A stretch of 64,000 nucleotides of DNA from Acidobacteriota bacterium. GTDB lineage: Bacteria > Actinomycetota > Acidimicrobiia > Acidimicrobiales > RAAP-2. The stretch lies in assembly GCA_018971185.1 (NCBI GenBank), contig JAGXBH010000002.1, forward strand, positions 48,977 to 112,976. The letters run 5' to 3'. Both the position numbers and the translations under genes were made by a program. Below are positions 17,966 through 26,254 of the stretch, piece by piece (the first letter of the stretch is position 1; the number at the start of each line of letters is the position of its first letter). Below the pieces are notes generated by a model. It was not told where the DNA came from. It saw nothing but the letters and a program-made list of their open reading frames with translations, and did not search any database.

Positions 17966-19582
17966 CTAGTGGTGGTGACGGCGTCCCTCGAATCGGTGTT
18001 GGACGATGGCGTGGTACAGGGCGTCGTCGTCGCGCAGGCCGATCCATACGCGTGATGCGGTCACCGACTTCGTGACACCCGACATGGCCGGACCGACGGC
18101 CACGATCAACTCACCCTGATGCACCGCGGAGATCGTCGTTGACGTCTTGCCGACGCTGTAGGTTGTCGTGGGCGTCACGTTGACCAGCAGCGTCTGGCCG
18201 TAGAGTCCGCGCAGCGTGATCACGTTTCCCGTGACGTCGGTCACTCGACCGACGAGGGCCAGGTCGCGCACGATCACGGTGAGGGCCGTCGTCGGTGCCG
18301 ACGGCGCCGACTCGACCCGAACGATGTCACCCACGCCGATCTCGGTGATCGTCGCGACCTCGCGACCGTTGAAGTAGGTGGTGGTTGGGGTGAGGGTGAA
18401 GTTGATCGGAGTCGCTCCGACGGCCTGGGGCTGCACGGTCAAGACGGCGTTGGTGACCGCGGTCACGCTGCCGATGGTGACGTCGGGTAGCGGCGCCGCG
18501 ATGCGTACCACCGTCGCGCTCAACGGACTGCCCGAGGCCGTGATCACCACGCGCGAGCCCACCAAGAGCGCGGCGACGGTGACCGTGGTCTTCAGCTGGT
18601 CGTACACGGTCGTCGACGAGAGGTTCACCGTGATGGGCGCCGTGAAGCTACCCGCGGGCTGCACCGTCACCGACGTCGGGGTGCCCGTCGAAGGGGTGAG
18701 GGCGGTGACCATGCCCGTCACGTAGACGGGCTGGGGCTTGGCGATGCGGATCAGCGTCGCGGTCTGCGGATTGCCACTGGCCTCGACGAGCACTCGCGAA
18801 CCCACGAGAAGGTCCGCGATCGTGACCACGGATCCCGCCTGGCGGTAGACGGTGCTCGACGCGAGGGCGATGGTGACCGGCACCGCGTTGTGGGCCGAGG
18901 GTTGGATGGTGACCGACGTCGGGGTGCCCGTCGAAGGGGTGAGTGCGCTCACCGTCCCCTCGATCCAGATCGGTCGGGGCGGCGCGATCTTGACGACCGT
19001 GGCGGTCGCGGGGTTGCCGGTCGCTTCGAGTTCCACCTGCGAGCCGACCACCAGCGAGGCGACCGTCGAGGTCGTGCCGCCGAGGTAGTACAACGTCGCT
19101 GCGTTGAGGGCGACGGTGACGACCGCCCGGTGGGGGTCGCGTGGCTGGATGGTCACCGACGTCGGGGTGCCCGTCGAAGGGGTGAGTGCGCTCACCGTTC
19201 CGCCGACGAAGATGGGGGCGGCCGACAAGAGGTTCACGGTCGCCGCCGTCGCGGGACTGCCGGTGAGGGTGATCTGTACGCGCACGCCGACGCTCAGGGC
19301 GGACACGCTCGAGGGCGCCCCGGCCTGGGTGTAGACCGTGTCGGGTCCCAGGAGGACGTTCTCCGACGGGGCGTAAGCGTCAAGGGGCTGGACGGTGATC
19401 GACGTGGGGGTGCCCGTGGAGGGTGTCACGGCGGTGATGGTCCCCTGCACGTGCAGCGTCGCCTCGACGCCCGCGTGTGCGACGGGGCTGGCCATCGCTA
19501 CTGCGGATGTCGCGAACACGCTCGCGAGGCTCAGCGCGATGACCGCACCGAATCTCCCGTAGCGGTGGGTACGTGTATTCAT
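17966..19582 (-). CDS. Secreted repeat protein, about six 80-residue beta-rich repeats
   Basis: 538 aa from the ATG at 19582. The N-terminus has basic residues then a hydrophobic run ending AVAMASPVAHA, a clear signal peptide. Four close repeats each begin GT(V/I)(S/T)A(L/V)TPSTGTPTS and contain TVY and VGSRV(x)(I/V) strands; two more diverged copies follow, then an Arg/His-rich tail. The repeats resemble DUF5666-type small beta modules (inference). Almost no Cys or charged catalytic residues, so a structural or surface role is likelier than an enzyme. It precedes a strong hairpin and has a long 5' region. Confidence 0.75.
   Translation of the reverse strand: MNTRTHRYGRFGAVIALSLASVFATSAVAMASPVAHAGVEATLHVQGTITAVTPSTGTPTSITVQPLDAYAPSENVLLGPDTVYTQAGAPSSVSALSVGVRVQITLTGSPATAATVNLLSAAPIFVGGTVSALTPSTGTPTSVTIQPRDPHRAVVTVALNAATLYYLGGTTSTVASLVVGSQVELEATGNPATATVVKIAPPRPIWIEGTVSALTPSTGTPTSVTIQPSAHNAVPVTIALASSTVYRQAGSVVTIADLLVGSRVLVEASGNPQTATLIRIAKPQPVYVTGMVTALTPSTGTPTSVTVQPAGSFTAPITVNLSSTTVYDQLKTTVTVAALLVGSRVVITASGSPLSATVVRIAAPLPDVTIGSVTAVTNAVLTVQPQAVGATPINFTLTPTTTYFNGREVATITEIGVGDIVRVESAPSAPTTALTVIVRDLALVGRVTDVTGNVITLRGLYGQTLLVNVTPTTTYSVGKTSTTISAVHQGELIVAVGPAMSGVTKSVTASRVWIGLRDDDALYHAIVQHRFEGRRHHH
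18661..19445 (-). repeat. Four tandem DNA repeats inside the secreted repeat gene
   Basis: A GC-rich block of about 45 bp encoding TPSTGTPTS is nearly identical in copies near 18670, 18912, 19158 and 19401, with a period of about 243 bp (81 codons). The intervening DNA is much more diverged. This pattern suggests recent duplication or gene conversion at the conserved block. Confidence 0.85.
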
Positions 19583-19893
19583 CTCTTCCTCGATTCGTCG
19601 TAACTGCGATTCGCTCCTAAGGCTACGGAGCAATCCTCAGAAGCGATTGTCAAAATGGTTACGAAAGTGCGTCGAGCCTGAGAGTTTGCTCGTCCTCGCC
19701 TGTGAAACGCGTGAGAAGACCTCTTCGGGGTCCCCCAGTACGTCCCGACGTAGCCGCTCTGGTTGCGAGGCGAGGTCACACGTGACGATCGTCCCTCGCC
19801 CGTCCATCGCCGCGAGGTCGGACGATGGCTAATTTGTGGGAAGAGTGATGACGGGCGCGGTGTCGTGGCGCGTGCCGATGAAGGAGTCCACTG
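19583..19893. other. Intergenic region between divergent repeat-protein and nnrDE genes
   Basis: 311 bp with no convincing gene. On the minus strand it is the leader of the repeat-protein gene and contains a TTGACA hexamer near 19650 and a self-complementary segment near 19715-19735. No convincing -10 box was found 16-18 nt from the hexamer. On the plus strand the last bases carry the GAAGGAG site of nnrDE. Confidence 0.5.
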
Positions 19894-21219
19894 ATGATCC
19901 CCCTCGTGAGCGTCGAGATGATGCGCGACTGCGACCGGCGTGCGGTCGAGCGTCACGGCGTCGACACCCTCGTGCGCCGAGCCGGCGTGGCCGTCGCGGC
20001 GCAGGCGCGACAGATGTTGGGCACGCTCTACGGACGACGGATCGCGGTCGTGGTGGGTCCGGGACTCAACGGGGCCGACGGACGGGTGGCCGCGAGGACG
20101 CTGCGAGCACGCGGGAGTCTCGTCGACGTCGTCACGGTGGCCCAGCAACCTCACGAATTCTCGCGCCACGACCTAGTGATCGACGCGGCCTTCGGGCTCG
20201 GGTGCCGGCGTGACTACGTCGCGCCGCGCGTGACACCGGGCACACGGGTCCTCGCGGTCGACCTCCCGTCGGGCGTCGACGCGGACACCGGGCGCATCCT
20301 GGGTCGGCCCCTCGCGGCGGACGTCACGCTCGCCCTCGGGGCGCTCAAGTTCGCTCACGTCGACGGTCCCGCGACGCAGTACGTGGGGGAATTGCGGTTC
20401 GCCGACCTCGGTATCGAAGCCCCTCTGGACAGCGCGCTGATCACCGACCACGACCTCGCGCACTACGTGCGGGGTCACCACGACGACCACAAGTGGCGCC
20501 ACGCGGTGAGCGCCCTCGCGGGATCGACCCTGATGCCCGGCGCGGCCAGCCTCGTGTGTCAGGGCGCCTTGTGCGCGGGGGCGTCGATGATCCGACTCGA
20601 GAGTTTCGGCAAGGTCGCCAAGTCGCTCGCGCTGCCCCCCGAGGTGGTGCGAGTACGCGAAGCGGGTATCGACCCGCGTAGCCGTAGCGTCGTGGCGGGC
20701 CCGGGTCTCGGCGCCGACGCCGCCTCCTGGTTGCGGGACCGTCTTAAGGACCTCGACGTCGCTTCGGTCCTCGACGCCGACGCGCTGACTCCCCAACTGG
20801 TGACGCTCGCCACGCGTGCGCCACGTGTCTTGACACCCCACATCAAGGAGTTCGAACGTCTCGGAGGCGAGATCACCCTCCAACGCATCGCGGCCGTGCG
20901 ATCACTCGCCGCGCGCACTGGATCCGTGGTCCTCTTGAAGGGACCGATCACGATCATTAGCTCCGAGGACGGCCGCCTCCGGATCGTGAACGCCGGAACG
21001 CCGGCGTTGGCCACGGCCGGGACCGGCGACGTGTTGGCCGGCATGATCGGAGCCGCCCTGGCGCGAGGTCATGAGCCCCTGGACGCGGCGGCACTGAGCG
21101 CGCAGCTGCACGCTCGAGCGGGAGCGGCACTGCTCCCCTACCAGGGCGCGTCAGCCCTCGCGGGCTCGGTCGGCGCCGTGCTCTCGCGCTTCGTCGGAGC
21201 TCAGGTTCACACCGCGTGA
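19894..21219 (+). CDS. nnr: Bifunctional NAD(P)HX epimerase/dehydratase
   Basis: Repairs hydrated NADH and NADPH. 441 aa, somewhat short. The N-terminal epimerase half has VVGPGLNGADGRVAAR where the family usually reads GPGNNGGDG, so one Asn and one Gly are changed. DLPSGVDADTGR follows. The C-terminal ADP-dependent dehydratase half has GPGLGAD, LDADAL, TPHIKEFERL and NAGTPALATAGTGDVLAG, all standard. A GAAGGAG site lies 7-8 nt before the ATG. The dehydratase half looks sound; the epimerase half may be altered. Confidence 0.9.
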   Translation: MIPLVSVEMMRDCDRRAVERHGVDTLVRRAGVAVAAQARQMLGTLYGRRIAVVVGPGLNGADGRVAARTLRARGSLVDVVTVAQQPHEFSRHDLVIDAAFGLGCRRDYVAPRVTPGTRVLAVDLPSGVDADTGRILGRPLAADVTLALGALKFAHVDGPATQYVGELRFADLGIEAPLDSALITDHDLAHYVRGHHDDHKWRHAVSALAGSTLMPGAASLVCQGALCAGASMIRLESFGKVAKSLALPPEVVRVREAGIDPRSRSVVAGPGLGADAASWLRDRLKDLDVASVLDADALTPQLVTLATRAPRVLTPHIKEFERLGGEITLQRIAAVRSLAARTGSVVLLKGPITIISSEDGRLRIVNAGTPALATAGTGDVLAGMIGAALARGHEPLDAAALSAQLHARAGAALLPYQGASALAGSVGAVLSRFVGAQVHTA

Positions 21220-21310
21220 ATCGCGCCGCCCGGCCATTGGCGCGACGTCGGCGTCGAGAGTGGCCATCGAAGCGCCACGGTGATGAGCACGCGATCAGTT
21301 AGACGCCGGG

Positions 21311-22945
21311 TCACACGTGACGATAGATCACGTAGGTGATCTGGTTCACGACGACGCGGAAGCGGGCCACGAACCACCGGTAGAGGCTCCTGCTCCAAGG
21401 TATCCCCAAGGGTGTCAGTCCGGCCAGGACCACGTAGCGCGCGCCCAGAAGGTCGTGACGCCACGTGCGCGCCAGCGCGATCGAGCGCAAGGGGTCCTGA
21501 CCGCCCAGGACCATCGCCAGACCCCCGGGGTCGACCACGACCGGACACGACGGTGAGGACGAGATCAATCGGTTCGACACGACGCCCTGAATCGCGTCGT
21601 CGAAGACGACACAGCTACCCGGGGCGATGTAGCGCCCGATCGACGCGGGCGGCGTCGGACCCGCCACGACCTCGCTGAGCCGGTGCACGCTGTAGAAGCT
21701 GAACGCACACCCCGCGGCCGCCAGAACGATCAGCGCAGTGCTCCCCGCAGCGAGACCGCGTGGTCTCAGACGCAGCGACGCCACGCGCCATTGCGACGAC
21801 CACCGCCAGAGCCGTACCGCGCTCGTGACGACGAGACCCACGGCGAATGGGGTGAGGAAATAGGCGTAATACGCGTAGAACTCCCGAGCCCCCAGCAGTG
21901 CCGCCAGGGTCAACACAGTGGCGCCAAGGAAGAACCGGTCGACGAGGCCGCGCGGTCCCCCTAGGACGAGCGCTCCGAGGATCGTTGCCGCGACGACTCC
22001 GTAGAGCACCAGTAGGCCCACGCCGTTCAACGCGAAGGGCGTCTGACGAAGACCCGTCATCTGACTGAGCCGCTCGATCATACCCACCTGGCCCAGGGCA
22101 TTGTGGGTGCGACGCAGTTGCGCGACGACCACCTCTTCGAAGAAGGTCGACGGAGTCACGAGGAGGAACGGACCCACGGCGAGTGCGAAGCCGGCCGCCG
22201 CCCACAGCACGAACCGTGAGACGAGACGTGGACCGTAGGTCGCTACGCACGCGGTCAAGGCGACGAAGGGCAGGAACGCCCACAGTTTCACCGCACCGGC
22301 GAAGCCCATCACGAGCCCCGCGGCCACCATCCGTCGACGAAGGTTCCGTGGTACTCGTGCGTCGGCGCTCACCACCCACCACGTGGCCAGCAGACTGAGC
22401 AGTAGGCAGTAGGACTCGAGTTTGACCGACGTCATCTCGTAGACCGCCGTCGGGGCCAACGCCGTCGTCACGCCGGCGACGAGCGAGGTCCGGTGTCCGT
22501 AGGAGAGCGTCAGGCGACTGATGAGTACCGCGACCGCCGCCACCACCACGGCGGAGCATCCTCGCGCCAGGGTGAAGGCGAATGGCAAACCGGTCCATCG
22601 ACCGATGAGCGCCCAGGGGGACAAGAGCAACAGGCCACCCGGTGGCTGCACGAAGGCGAAGTCGCGGTAGGGCAGATGACCGTTCACGAACTCCGACGAC
22701 GCGGCGAAATAGACGCCCGAATCGAAGGCCGACGGGAGCCGGCCGGTGAGGAACTGACTGAGGGAGAGGACCAGGCTCGCCACCGCGACCACGCCCTCGA
22801 CCCTCAGGTCACGTCGCAACACGGCGTCGCGCGCGATGTCGCGCTCGAGGACCGGGGCGCTCACGTGAGAGCGGTCGAGTCGAGACGTCGCGAGGGGTAG
22901 CACGCACTCGCTACGGCTACGACGACCATCACCCGAGTCTGACAT
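21311..22945 (-). CDS. GT-C membrane glycosyltransferase (GT39/GT87-like)
   Basis: 544 aa with about ten membrane helices. The first extracytoplasmic loop has FDSGVYF and YRDFAFVQPPGG; an acidic residue in this loop followed by (Y/H)R and QPPG is typical of polyprenyl-phosphate-sugar-dependent GT-C enzymes. The C-terminal part is a soluble domain after the last helix. Likely transfers a sugar outside the membrane onto lipid or polysaccharide, acceptor unknown. The ATG at 22945 is taken; a GTG one codon upstream is possible. Confidence 0.8.
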   Translation of the reverse strand: MSDSGDGRRSRSECVLPLATSRLDRSHVSAPVLERDIARDAVLRRDLRVEGVVAVASLVLSLSQFLTGRLPSAFDSGVYFAASSEFVNGHLPYRDFAFVQPPGGLLLLSPWALIGRWTGLPFAFTLARGCSAVVVAAVAVLISRLTLSYGHRTSLVAGVTTALAPTAVYEMTSVKLESYCLLLSLLATWWVVSADARVPRNLRRRMVAAGLVMGFAGAVKLWAFLPFVALTACVATYGPRLVSRFVLWAAAGFALAVGPFLLVTPSTFFEEVVVAQLRRTHNALGQVGMIERLSQMTGLRQTPFALNGVGLLVLYGVVAATILGALVLGGPRGLVDRFFLGATVLTLAALLGAREFYAYYAYFLTPFAVGLVVTSAVRLWRWSSQWRVASLRLRPRGLAAGSTALIVLAAAGCAFSFYSVHRLSEVVAGPTPPASIGRYIAPGSCVVFDDAIQGVVSNRLISSSPSCPVVVDPGGLAMVLGGQDPLRSIALARTWRHDLLGARYVVLAGLTPLGIPWSRSLYRWFVARFRVVVNQITYVIYRHV

Positions 22946-23171
22946 CACCTGCGCGGTTCTATCGCCATCGTCACAACTCTTTCGAACTCAGGGTCTCCCG
23001 ACCCGAACCACCCGGACCCGACCAGGCCATGGGCGCCAAGGGCCAGAGCGTCCAGCGGGTCGCGTACCGCGACCGCTTGTCTTTGTTGAGTACCGGGTGC
23101 ACAATTGGGTCCGCGGTGGGGAGCGGACCTCGTCGCTTCGACGCCGCCCAACGAGAAGGAGCAGTACAGCG

Positions 23172-23573
23172 ATGGCCATCGAGATCAGCGGGATTCGTCA
23201 GGCGAACATCTGGCCCAGCATTGTCAGCGACGACGCACCGAGGCTGCGCGAGTGGCTACTGGCCCTGGGCTTCAGACAAGACCTCTTCATCCCGGGCGAG
23301 CGAAGTGGCGCGATACACCACTGTCAGATGGACTGGCCCGAGGGCGGCCGGGTCCTCCTCTCCAGTACCGACGAGCGAGACACCCCCTGTCGTCCCGGGG
23401 TCAACTGGTTTCACGTCGTCACCCCCGATCCCGACGCGGTGCTGGAACGCACCCTGGCGCTTGGCGCGAACGTGGTCCAACCCTTGGTGGATCAGAGCGA
23501 CTACCCCTCGCGCGACTTCACCGTCGAGGACCCCGACGGAAACTTCTGGACCTTCGCGACCTTCGCCGGCTAG
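23172..23573 (+). CDS. VOC-superfamily (glyoxalase/PhnB-like) protein
   Basis: 133 aa, two beta-alpha-beta-beta-beta modules: IRQANIWPSIVSDDAPRLREW at the start and DPDGNFWTFATF at the end, typical for VOC proteins. A GAGAAGGAG site lies about 10 nt before the ATG. Stands alone, just before an accessory patch. Enzymatic activity or antibiotic binding cannot be distinguished. Confidence 0.8.
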   Translation: MAIEISGIRQANIWPSIVSDDAPRLREWLLALGFRQDLFIPGERSGAIHHCQMDWPEGGRVLLSSTDERDTPCRPGVNWFHVVTPDPDAVLERTLALGANVVQPLVDQSDYPSRDFTVEDPDGNFWTFATFAG

Positions 23574-24059
23574 TTGTAGTAGCCACAACAATGTCGCCTA
23601 AGGGGAGGTCTCATCTACCTGGGTGGCGCGGCATACATCAGCATAAGGAGATTGCTCACCTTGAGTCACGCCACAACAAGACCGAACCTCGACGAAGATC
23701 GCTAATGGTACTGGCTCGCCGAGTTTTGGTGAAGGTTTGGCCCCCGGCTCACACCGCGGTCGTGGGCGGCGTCGTGCGAACGAAGTGGGCCCTGGGGGAC
23801 ACATTATGAAGCGGCCACACGACTCGTGACGGCTTTCGCCAGTCGACTCTCAATCTCTGTGCGGTGATTTGTTCGCCGTCATCGGCGTATTCGGCGAGAA
23901 TACCGGTGCCTCGTTGTAGTTCTAAGGGACATTGTTGACGCGAGGAAGAGTCTCGTAGTCGGAGTGGTATCGCTGAACATCAGCCGAAAGAAGACCCTAG
24001 ATGACTCAGGCTACGTCTCGCGGCCGACGACAACTTAGGGATCGATTCCTCGTCGACCG
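23574..24059. other. Gene-poor, mosaic intergenic DNA
   Basis: No reading frame here resembles a known protein or shows the codon pattern of neighbours. Base composition is lower in GC than the flanking genes. With the transposase remnant that follows, this looks like decayed inserted DNA. Confidence 0.5.
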
Positions 24060-24172
24060 CTGGCCCGTAGCCTGTGGCCGCGATGGCCGGCGTCTCACGT
24101 CAGACGGCCCACCAGTGGCTCGTGCGCTTCCGCGAGGAAGGTCCCGCGGTCCTCAGTGACTCCCATAACACA
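24060..24172 (+). pseudogene. IS481-like transposase N-terminal remnant
   Basis: The translation GVSRQTAHQWLVRFREEGPAVLSD matches the helix-turn-helix start of IS481/IS3-type transposases (V..R..GVSRQTVH.WL.RY...G...L.DRS). The match ends at about 24165 and unrelated sequence follows; an in-frame stop lies just upstream. No DDE domain is present, so this is a fragment. Confidence 0.7.
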
Positions 24173-24206
24173 ACGTCAGGACCGGCCCGATTCTTGGCAA
24201 ACTTCA

Positions 24207-24238
24207 GAGTGGACCTTGGGTCACACAATAAGAACCGA
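24207..24238 (+). repeat. 32-bp direct repeat, copy 1
   Basis: Matches 24894-24925 at 30 of 32 positions in the same orientation; the core is CACAATAAGAACCGA. Together the copies bracket the first hic module. They may be ends of a small mobile element. Confidence 0.75.
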
Positions 24239-24329
24239 GTTCGGGCAACTACCGATTCAAGAATCTACGTGTCACACTCAGTTGAAGCAATCCGACCGAC
24301 CCGAAAGTGATCAATAGCTCAGCGTGCCC

Positions 24330-24542
24330 TCACGCCCTGGCCATCCGCGACGACGGCGGCGGTATCGTTCGACCACTCGACGATGCAGCCTCAAGCCACA
24401 CAGCAATTGCAACCTCGACTTCGGCCACGGCGTCGTGCGGTGTGTCGCCTAGCGCCGAGCAATACGGTAGGCCGGGGACGTCGGCCACCCACGCTTCATC
24501 TTCACTGCTCCAAAACACGTTAATCGGATAGACCAGAAGCAT
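24330..24542 (-). CDS. hicB: HicB-family antitoxin (first module)
   Basis: 70 aa from the ATG at 24542, which overlaps the TGA of the hicA frame. YPINVFWSSEDEAWVADVPGLPYCSALGDTPHDAVAEVEVAIAVWLE is a full HicB partial-RNase-H-like fold (read in short blocks: SEDEAW, DVPGLPYC, GDT, AVAEVE, WLE). It appears intact although its partner toxin gene has an internal stop. Antitoxin order is hicA then hicB. Confidence 0.85.
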   Translation of the reverse strand: MLLVYPINVFWSSEDEAWVADVPGLPYCSALGDTPHDAVAEVEVAIAVWLEAASSSGRTIPPPSSRMARA

Positions 24543-24799
24543 CACTCGCTCTCCTCGATTGTCAAGTCATACCGCTTCACCAGAGAAATGAGTTGGCGAA
24601 GTTGATAGGGCTACGCCTGACCTCGCCGATCTTGCAGGTTCAACTGTTCGGGAATATCGAGTCGCGCGTACAGGTGATGGCTGCCAGTTACTCTCACTTC
24701 TTCGAAGCCAAGTGCCTCGAGCAGTAGTTGCGCATCTGAGAAGTCAACATTCGTAACCGCCCCGCTCGTCAGTCGAAGAAGGAGTCTGGATGGCTTCAT
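24542..24799 (-). pseudogene. hicA: HicA toxin with in-frame amber codon
   Basis: HicA is a small dsRNA-binding-fold mRNA interferase. The frame gives LLLEALGFEEVRVTGSHHLY (the GSHH catalytic region) and DIPEQLNLQDRRGQA, then TAG at 24613-24611, then 22 more codons, PYQLRQLISLVKRY and a short tail, to a TGA that overlaps the hicB start. Relatives read ...GKAKPYQLRQ..., so the stop replaces a Lys codon (AAG to TAG is one base). Reading through gives a normal length of about 85 aa. Either a recent inactivating mutation or a suppressed stop. Confidence 0.85.
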
Positions 24800-24893
24800 T
24801 GCCCGCGGTGGTTTCGGGTCGCTGTGACTTCCTCGCTAGCCGACCGTGCGGGCGGCAGCGATCAGGGTTACCAACCATCAAACCGTCGATTCG

Positions 24894-24925
24894 GAGTGGA
24901 CCTTGAGTCCCACAATAAGAACCGA
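24894..24925 (+). repeat. 32-bp direct repeat, copy 2
   Basis: Partner of 24207-24238 with two mismatches, 687 bp away. Lies between the two hic modules. Confidence 0.75.
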
Positions 24926-24977
24926 TCGGTTTCTGTGCTCGCACGAAAGTCGAGCTTCCTTGAAGAGTGGATGCGGT

Positions 24978-25199
24978 CTACAGCAAGTCGATGAATTCGC
25001 TCACAGCAACGTCAGACTGTCGAAGAATTGCCGCAAGCGTCCCCCGGGCAAGTTCCCGGTGAATCGGGACAATCACAGTTCTGCCCCCTTGATTGCGGAG
25101 TTTCACATGACTACCTCGCTGTCCGATCTCTGCAAAGCCAATCTTCTTGAGCGCAGTGACGGTCTCTTGACCGGAAACAACGGATAGCGCGGGGCTCAC
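24978..25199 (-). CDS. hicA: HicA-family toxin (second module)
   Basis: 73 aa mRNA interferase candidate. Residues ALKKIGFAEIGQRGSHVKLR contain the G-S-H motif with catalytic His, followed by GGRTVIVPIHRELARGTL and the C-terminal helix ILRQSDVAVSEFIDLL. Length and blocks are complete. The GTG start overlaps the hicB stop (GTGA), giving the order hicB-hicA, opposite to the first module. Confidence 0.9.
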   Translation of the reverse strand: MSPALSVVSGQETVTALKKIGFAEIGQRGSHVKLRNQGGRTVIVPIHRELARGTLAAILRQSDVAVSEFIDLL

Positions 25200-25396
25200 G
25201 CAGGAATCAATACAGTGGTGATGATCGGTGGCTCTATCGAGTCGGGGAGGTCCTCCCCTTCGAAGTACAAGCCCAGCGCTTCTTCGAGATTCGCGACAGC
25301 CTCATCAACAGTCTCACCTTGACTTACTACGTCGACGTCAAGGCACCTGGCGACATACCAAGGCTCTTCGTGGGTGACTGCGACAGTGAACTTCAT
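25196..25396 (-). CDS. hicB: HicB-family antitoxin (second module)
   Basis: 66 aa short HicB of the single-domain kind: MKFTVAVTHEEPWYVARCLDV, then DVVSQGETVDEAVANLEEAL and LYFEG. No DNA-binding tail is evident, so regulation of its own promoter is uncertain. TACGAT lies 7 nt before the ATG. Directly upstream of and coupled to hicA. Confidence 0.88.
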   Translation of the reverse strand: MKFTVAVTHEEPWYVARCLDVDVVSQGETVDEAVANLEEALGLYFEGEDLPDSIEPPIITTVLIPA

Positions 25397-25432
25397 AATT
25401 CAAATCGTAACAGCGGCCTGTGTCATCAGGCC

Positions 25433-25443
25433 CGGTTCTTATT
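25433..25443 (-). repeat. Partial inverted copy of the AATAAGAACCG core
   Basis: Eleven bases on the minus strand match the core of the 32-bp repeats; the rest does not. With copy 2 it brackets the second hic module as an inverted pair, 12 bp from tRNA-Val. It is short enough to be chance. Confidence 0.4.
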
Positions 25444-25454
25444 CTGTTCCGGAG

Positions 25455-25528
25455 TGGGCGCTGGGGGACTCGAACCCTCGACCTCAGCCGTGTGAAGGCT
25501 GCGCTCTAACCAACTGAGCTAAGCGCCC
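25455..25528 (-). tRNA. tRNA-Val (CAC)
   Basis: 74-nt cloverleaf on the minus strand: acceptor GGGCGCT/AGCGCCC, D stem GCTC/GAGC, anticodon stem CAGCC/GGCTG with loop TTCACAC (anticodon CAC, reads GUG), and T arm with TTCGAGT. The T stem has one A-C mismatch. CCA is not encoded. Lies at the edge of the hic accessory patch. Confidence 0.93.
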
Positions 25529-25591
25529 GAGATGTCTAGTCTACCCTCTTCGGCCGACGCTGGTTTTGCACCGAGTTGTAGCCTTGGCTTC

Positions 25592-26251
25592 GTGCCTGAC
25601 AACGACGCCCTGCCCACCGAAACAAAACGTTCACGCTTCGCCCGCGGTGCCCAGGTGTCGTCGACCACGCGTCAGCTGGTTCTCGGCCTCGACAATACGG
25701 AACGAAAGTTCGCCTTCGGAGGCGCGGGGGTGGCGCTCGTCCTCGCACTCCTCTTCATCCCACACCTCATTAAGAACACCACGATCCACGTCACGACCAA
25801 GACCCTCAAGGACCACACGTGTCCGACCGGCTACAGCATGGTCAAGTCCGTGTGCACCAAGGCCGAATTGACGCACCCGTCGTATTGGGTGCTGCAATTC
25901 CTCATCTTCCTCGTCGTGGGACTGGCGATCGCCGCGTTCAGCTACTTCCGCAAGCGTGCGGGGGTCATCGTCGGGTCGCTGCTCCTGGCCTTCGTCACGG
26001 GCTCCGCGGGCCTCTTCTACATGGCTTTGGCCGCGTGGCTCGCCGTACGCGCCTTTCGCCTGGGCAAGTACGGTGACGCCACCTTCCGCGGGGCGAACAT
26101 CCGAGCGCGCGAGCGAGCGCAGGAACGACGAGCCAATCGAGGTTCCAAGGCCCGCGCCAGCAAGTCTCCGGCGTCTTCCGCCTCCTCGGGGCCGAACCGG
26201 ACCCCCGCGGCCTCGAAGCGATACACCCCCAAGAAGACGAATCGGAGATAA
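25592..26251 (+). CDS. Membrane protein with basic C-terminal tail, unknown function
   Basis: About 219 aa from the GTG at 25592, which has TAGCCT 7 nt upstream and no ribosome site. About three hydrophobic helices (roughly 50-70, 115-135, 145-170), a short loop with two Cys (HTCPTGYSMVKSVCTK) that could form a disulfide outside, and a long Arg/Lys/Ser/Pro-rich cytoplasmic tail. Ends 3 nt before the acyltransferase start, so co-transcribed. Not recognised. Confidence 0.65.
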   Translation: MPDNDALPTETKRSRFARGAQVSSTTRQLVLGLDNTERKFAFGGAGVALVLALLFIPHLIKNTTIHVTTKTLKDHTCPTGYSMVKSVCTKAELTHPSYWVLQFLIFLVVGLAIAAFSYFRKRAGVIVGSLLLAFVTGSAGLFYMALAAWLAVRAFRLGKYGDATFRGANIRARERAQERRANRGSKARASKSPASSASSGPNRTPAASKRYTPKKTNRR

Positions 26252-26254
26252 TCC

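Noticed and set aside
19690..19730. Glycine riboswitch-like motif (GAGCAA then CTCTCAGGC) on the minus strand
   Set aside because: The upstream GGAGAG partner and the second conserved segment are missing, the spacing is too short, and the downstream gene has no link to glycine.
23097..23171. N-terminal extension of the VOC gene at 23172
   Set aside because: A strong GAGAAGGAG site lies just before 23172 and the upstream codons show no family similarity.
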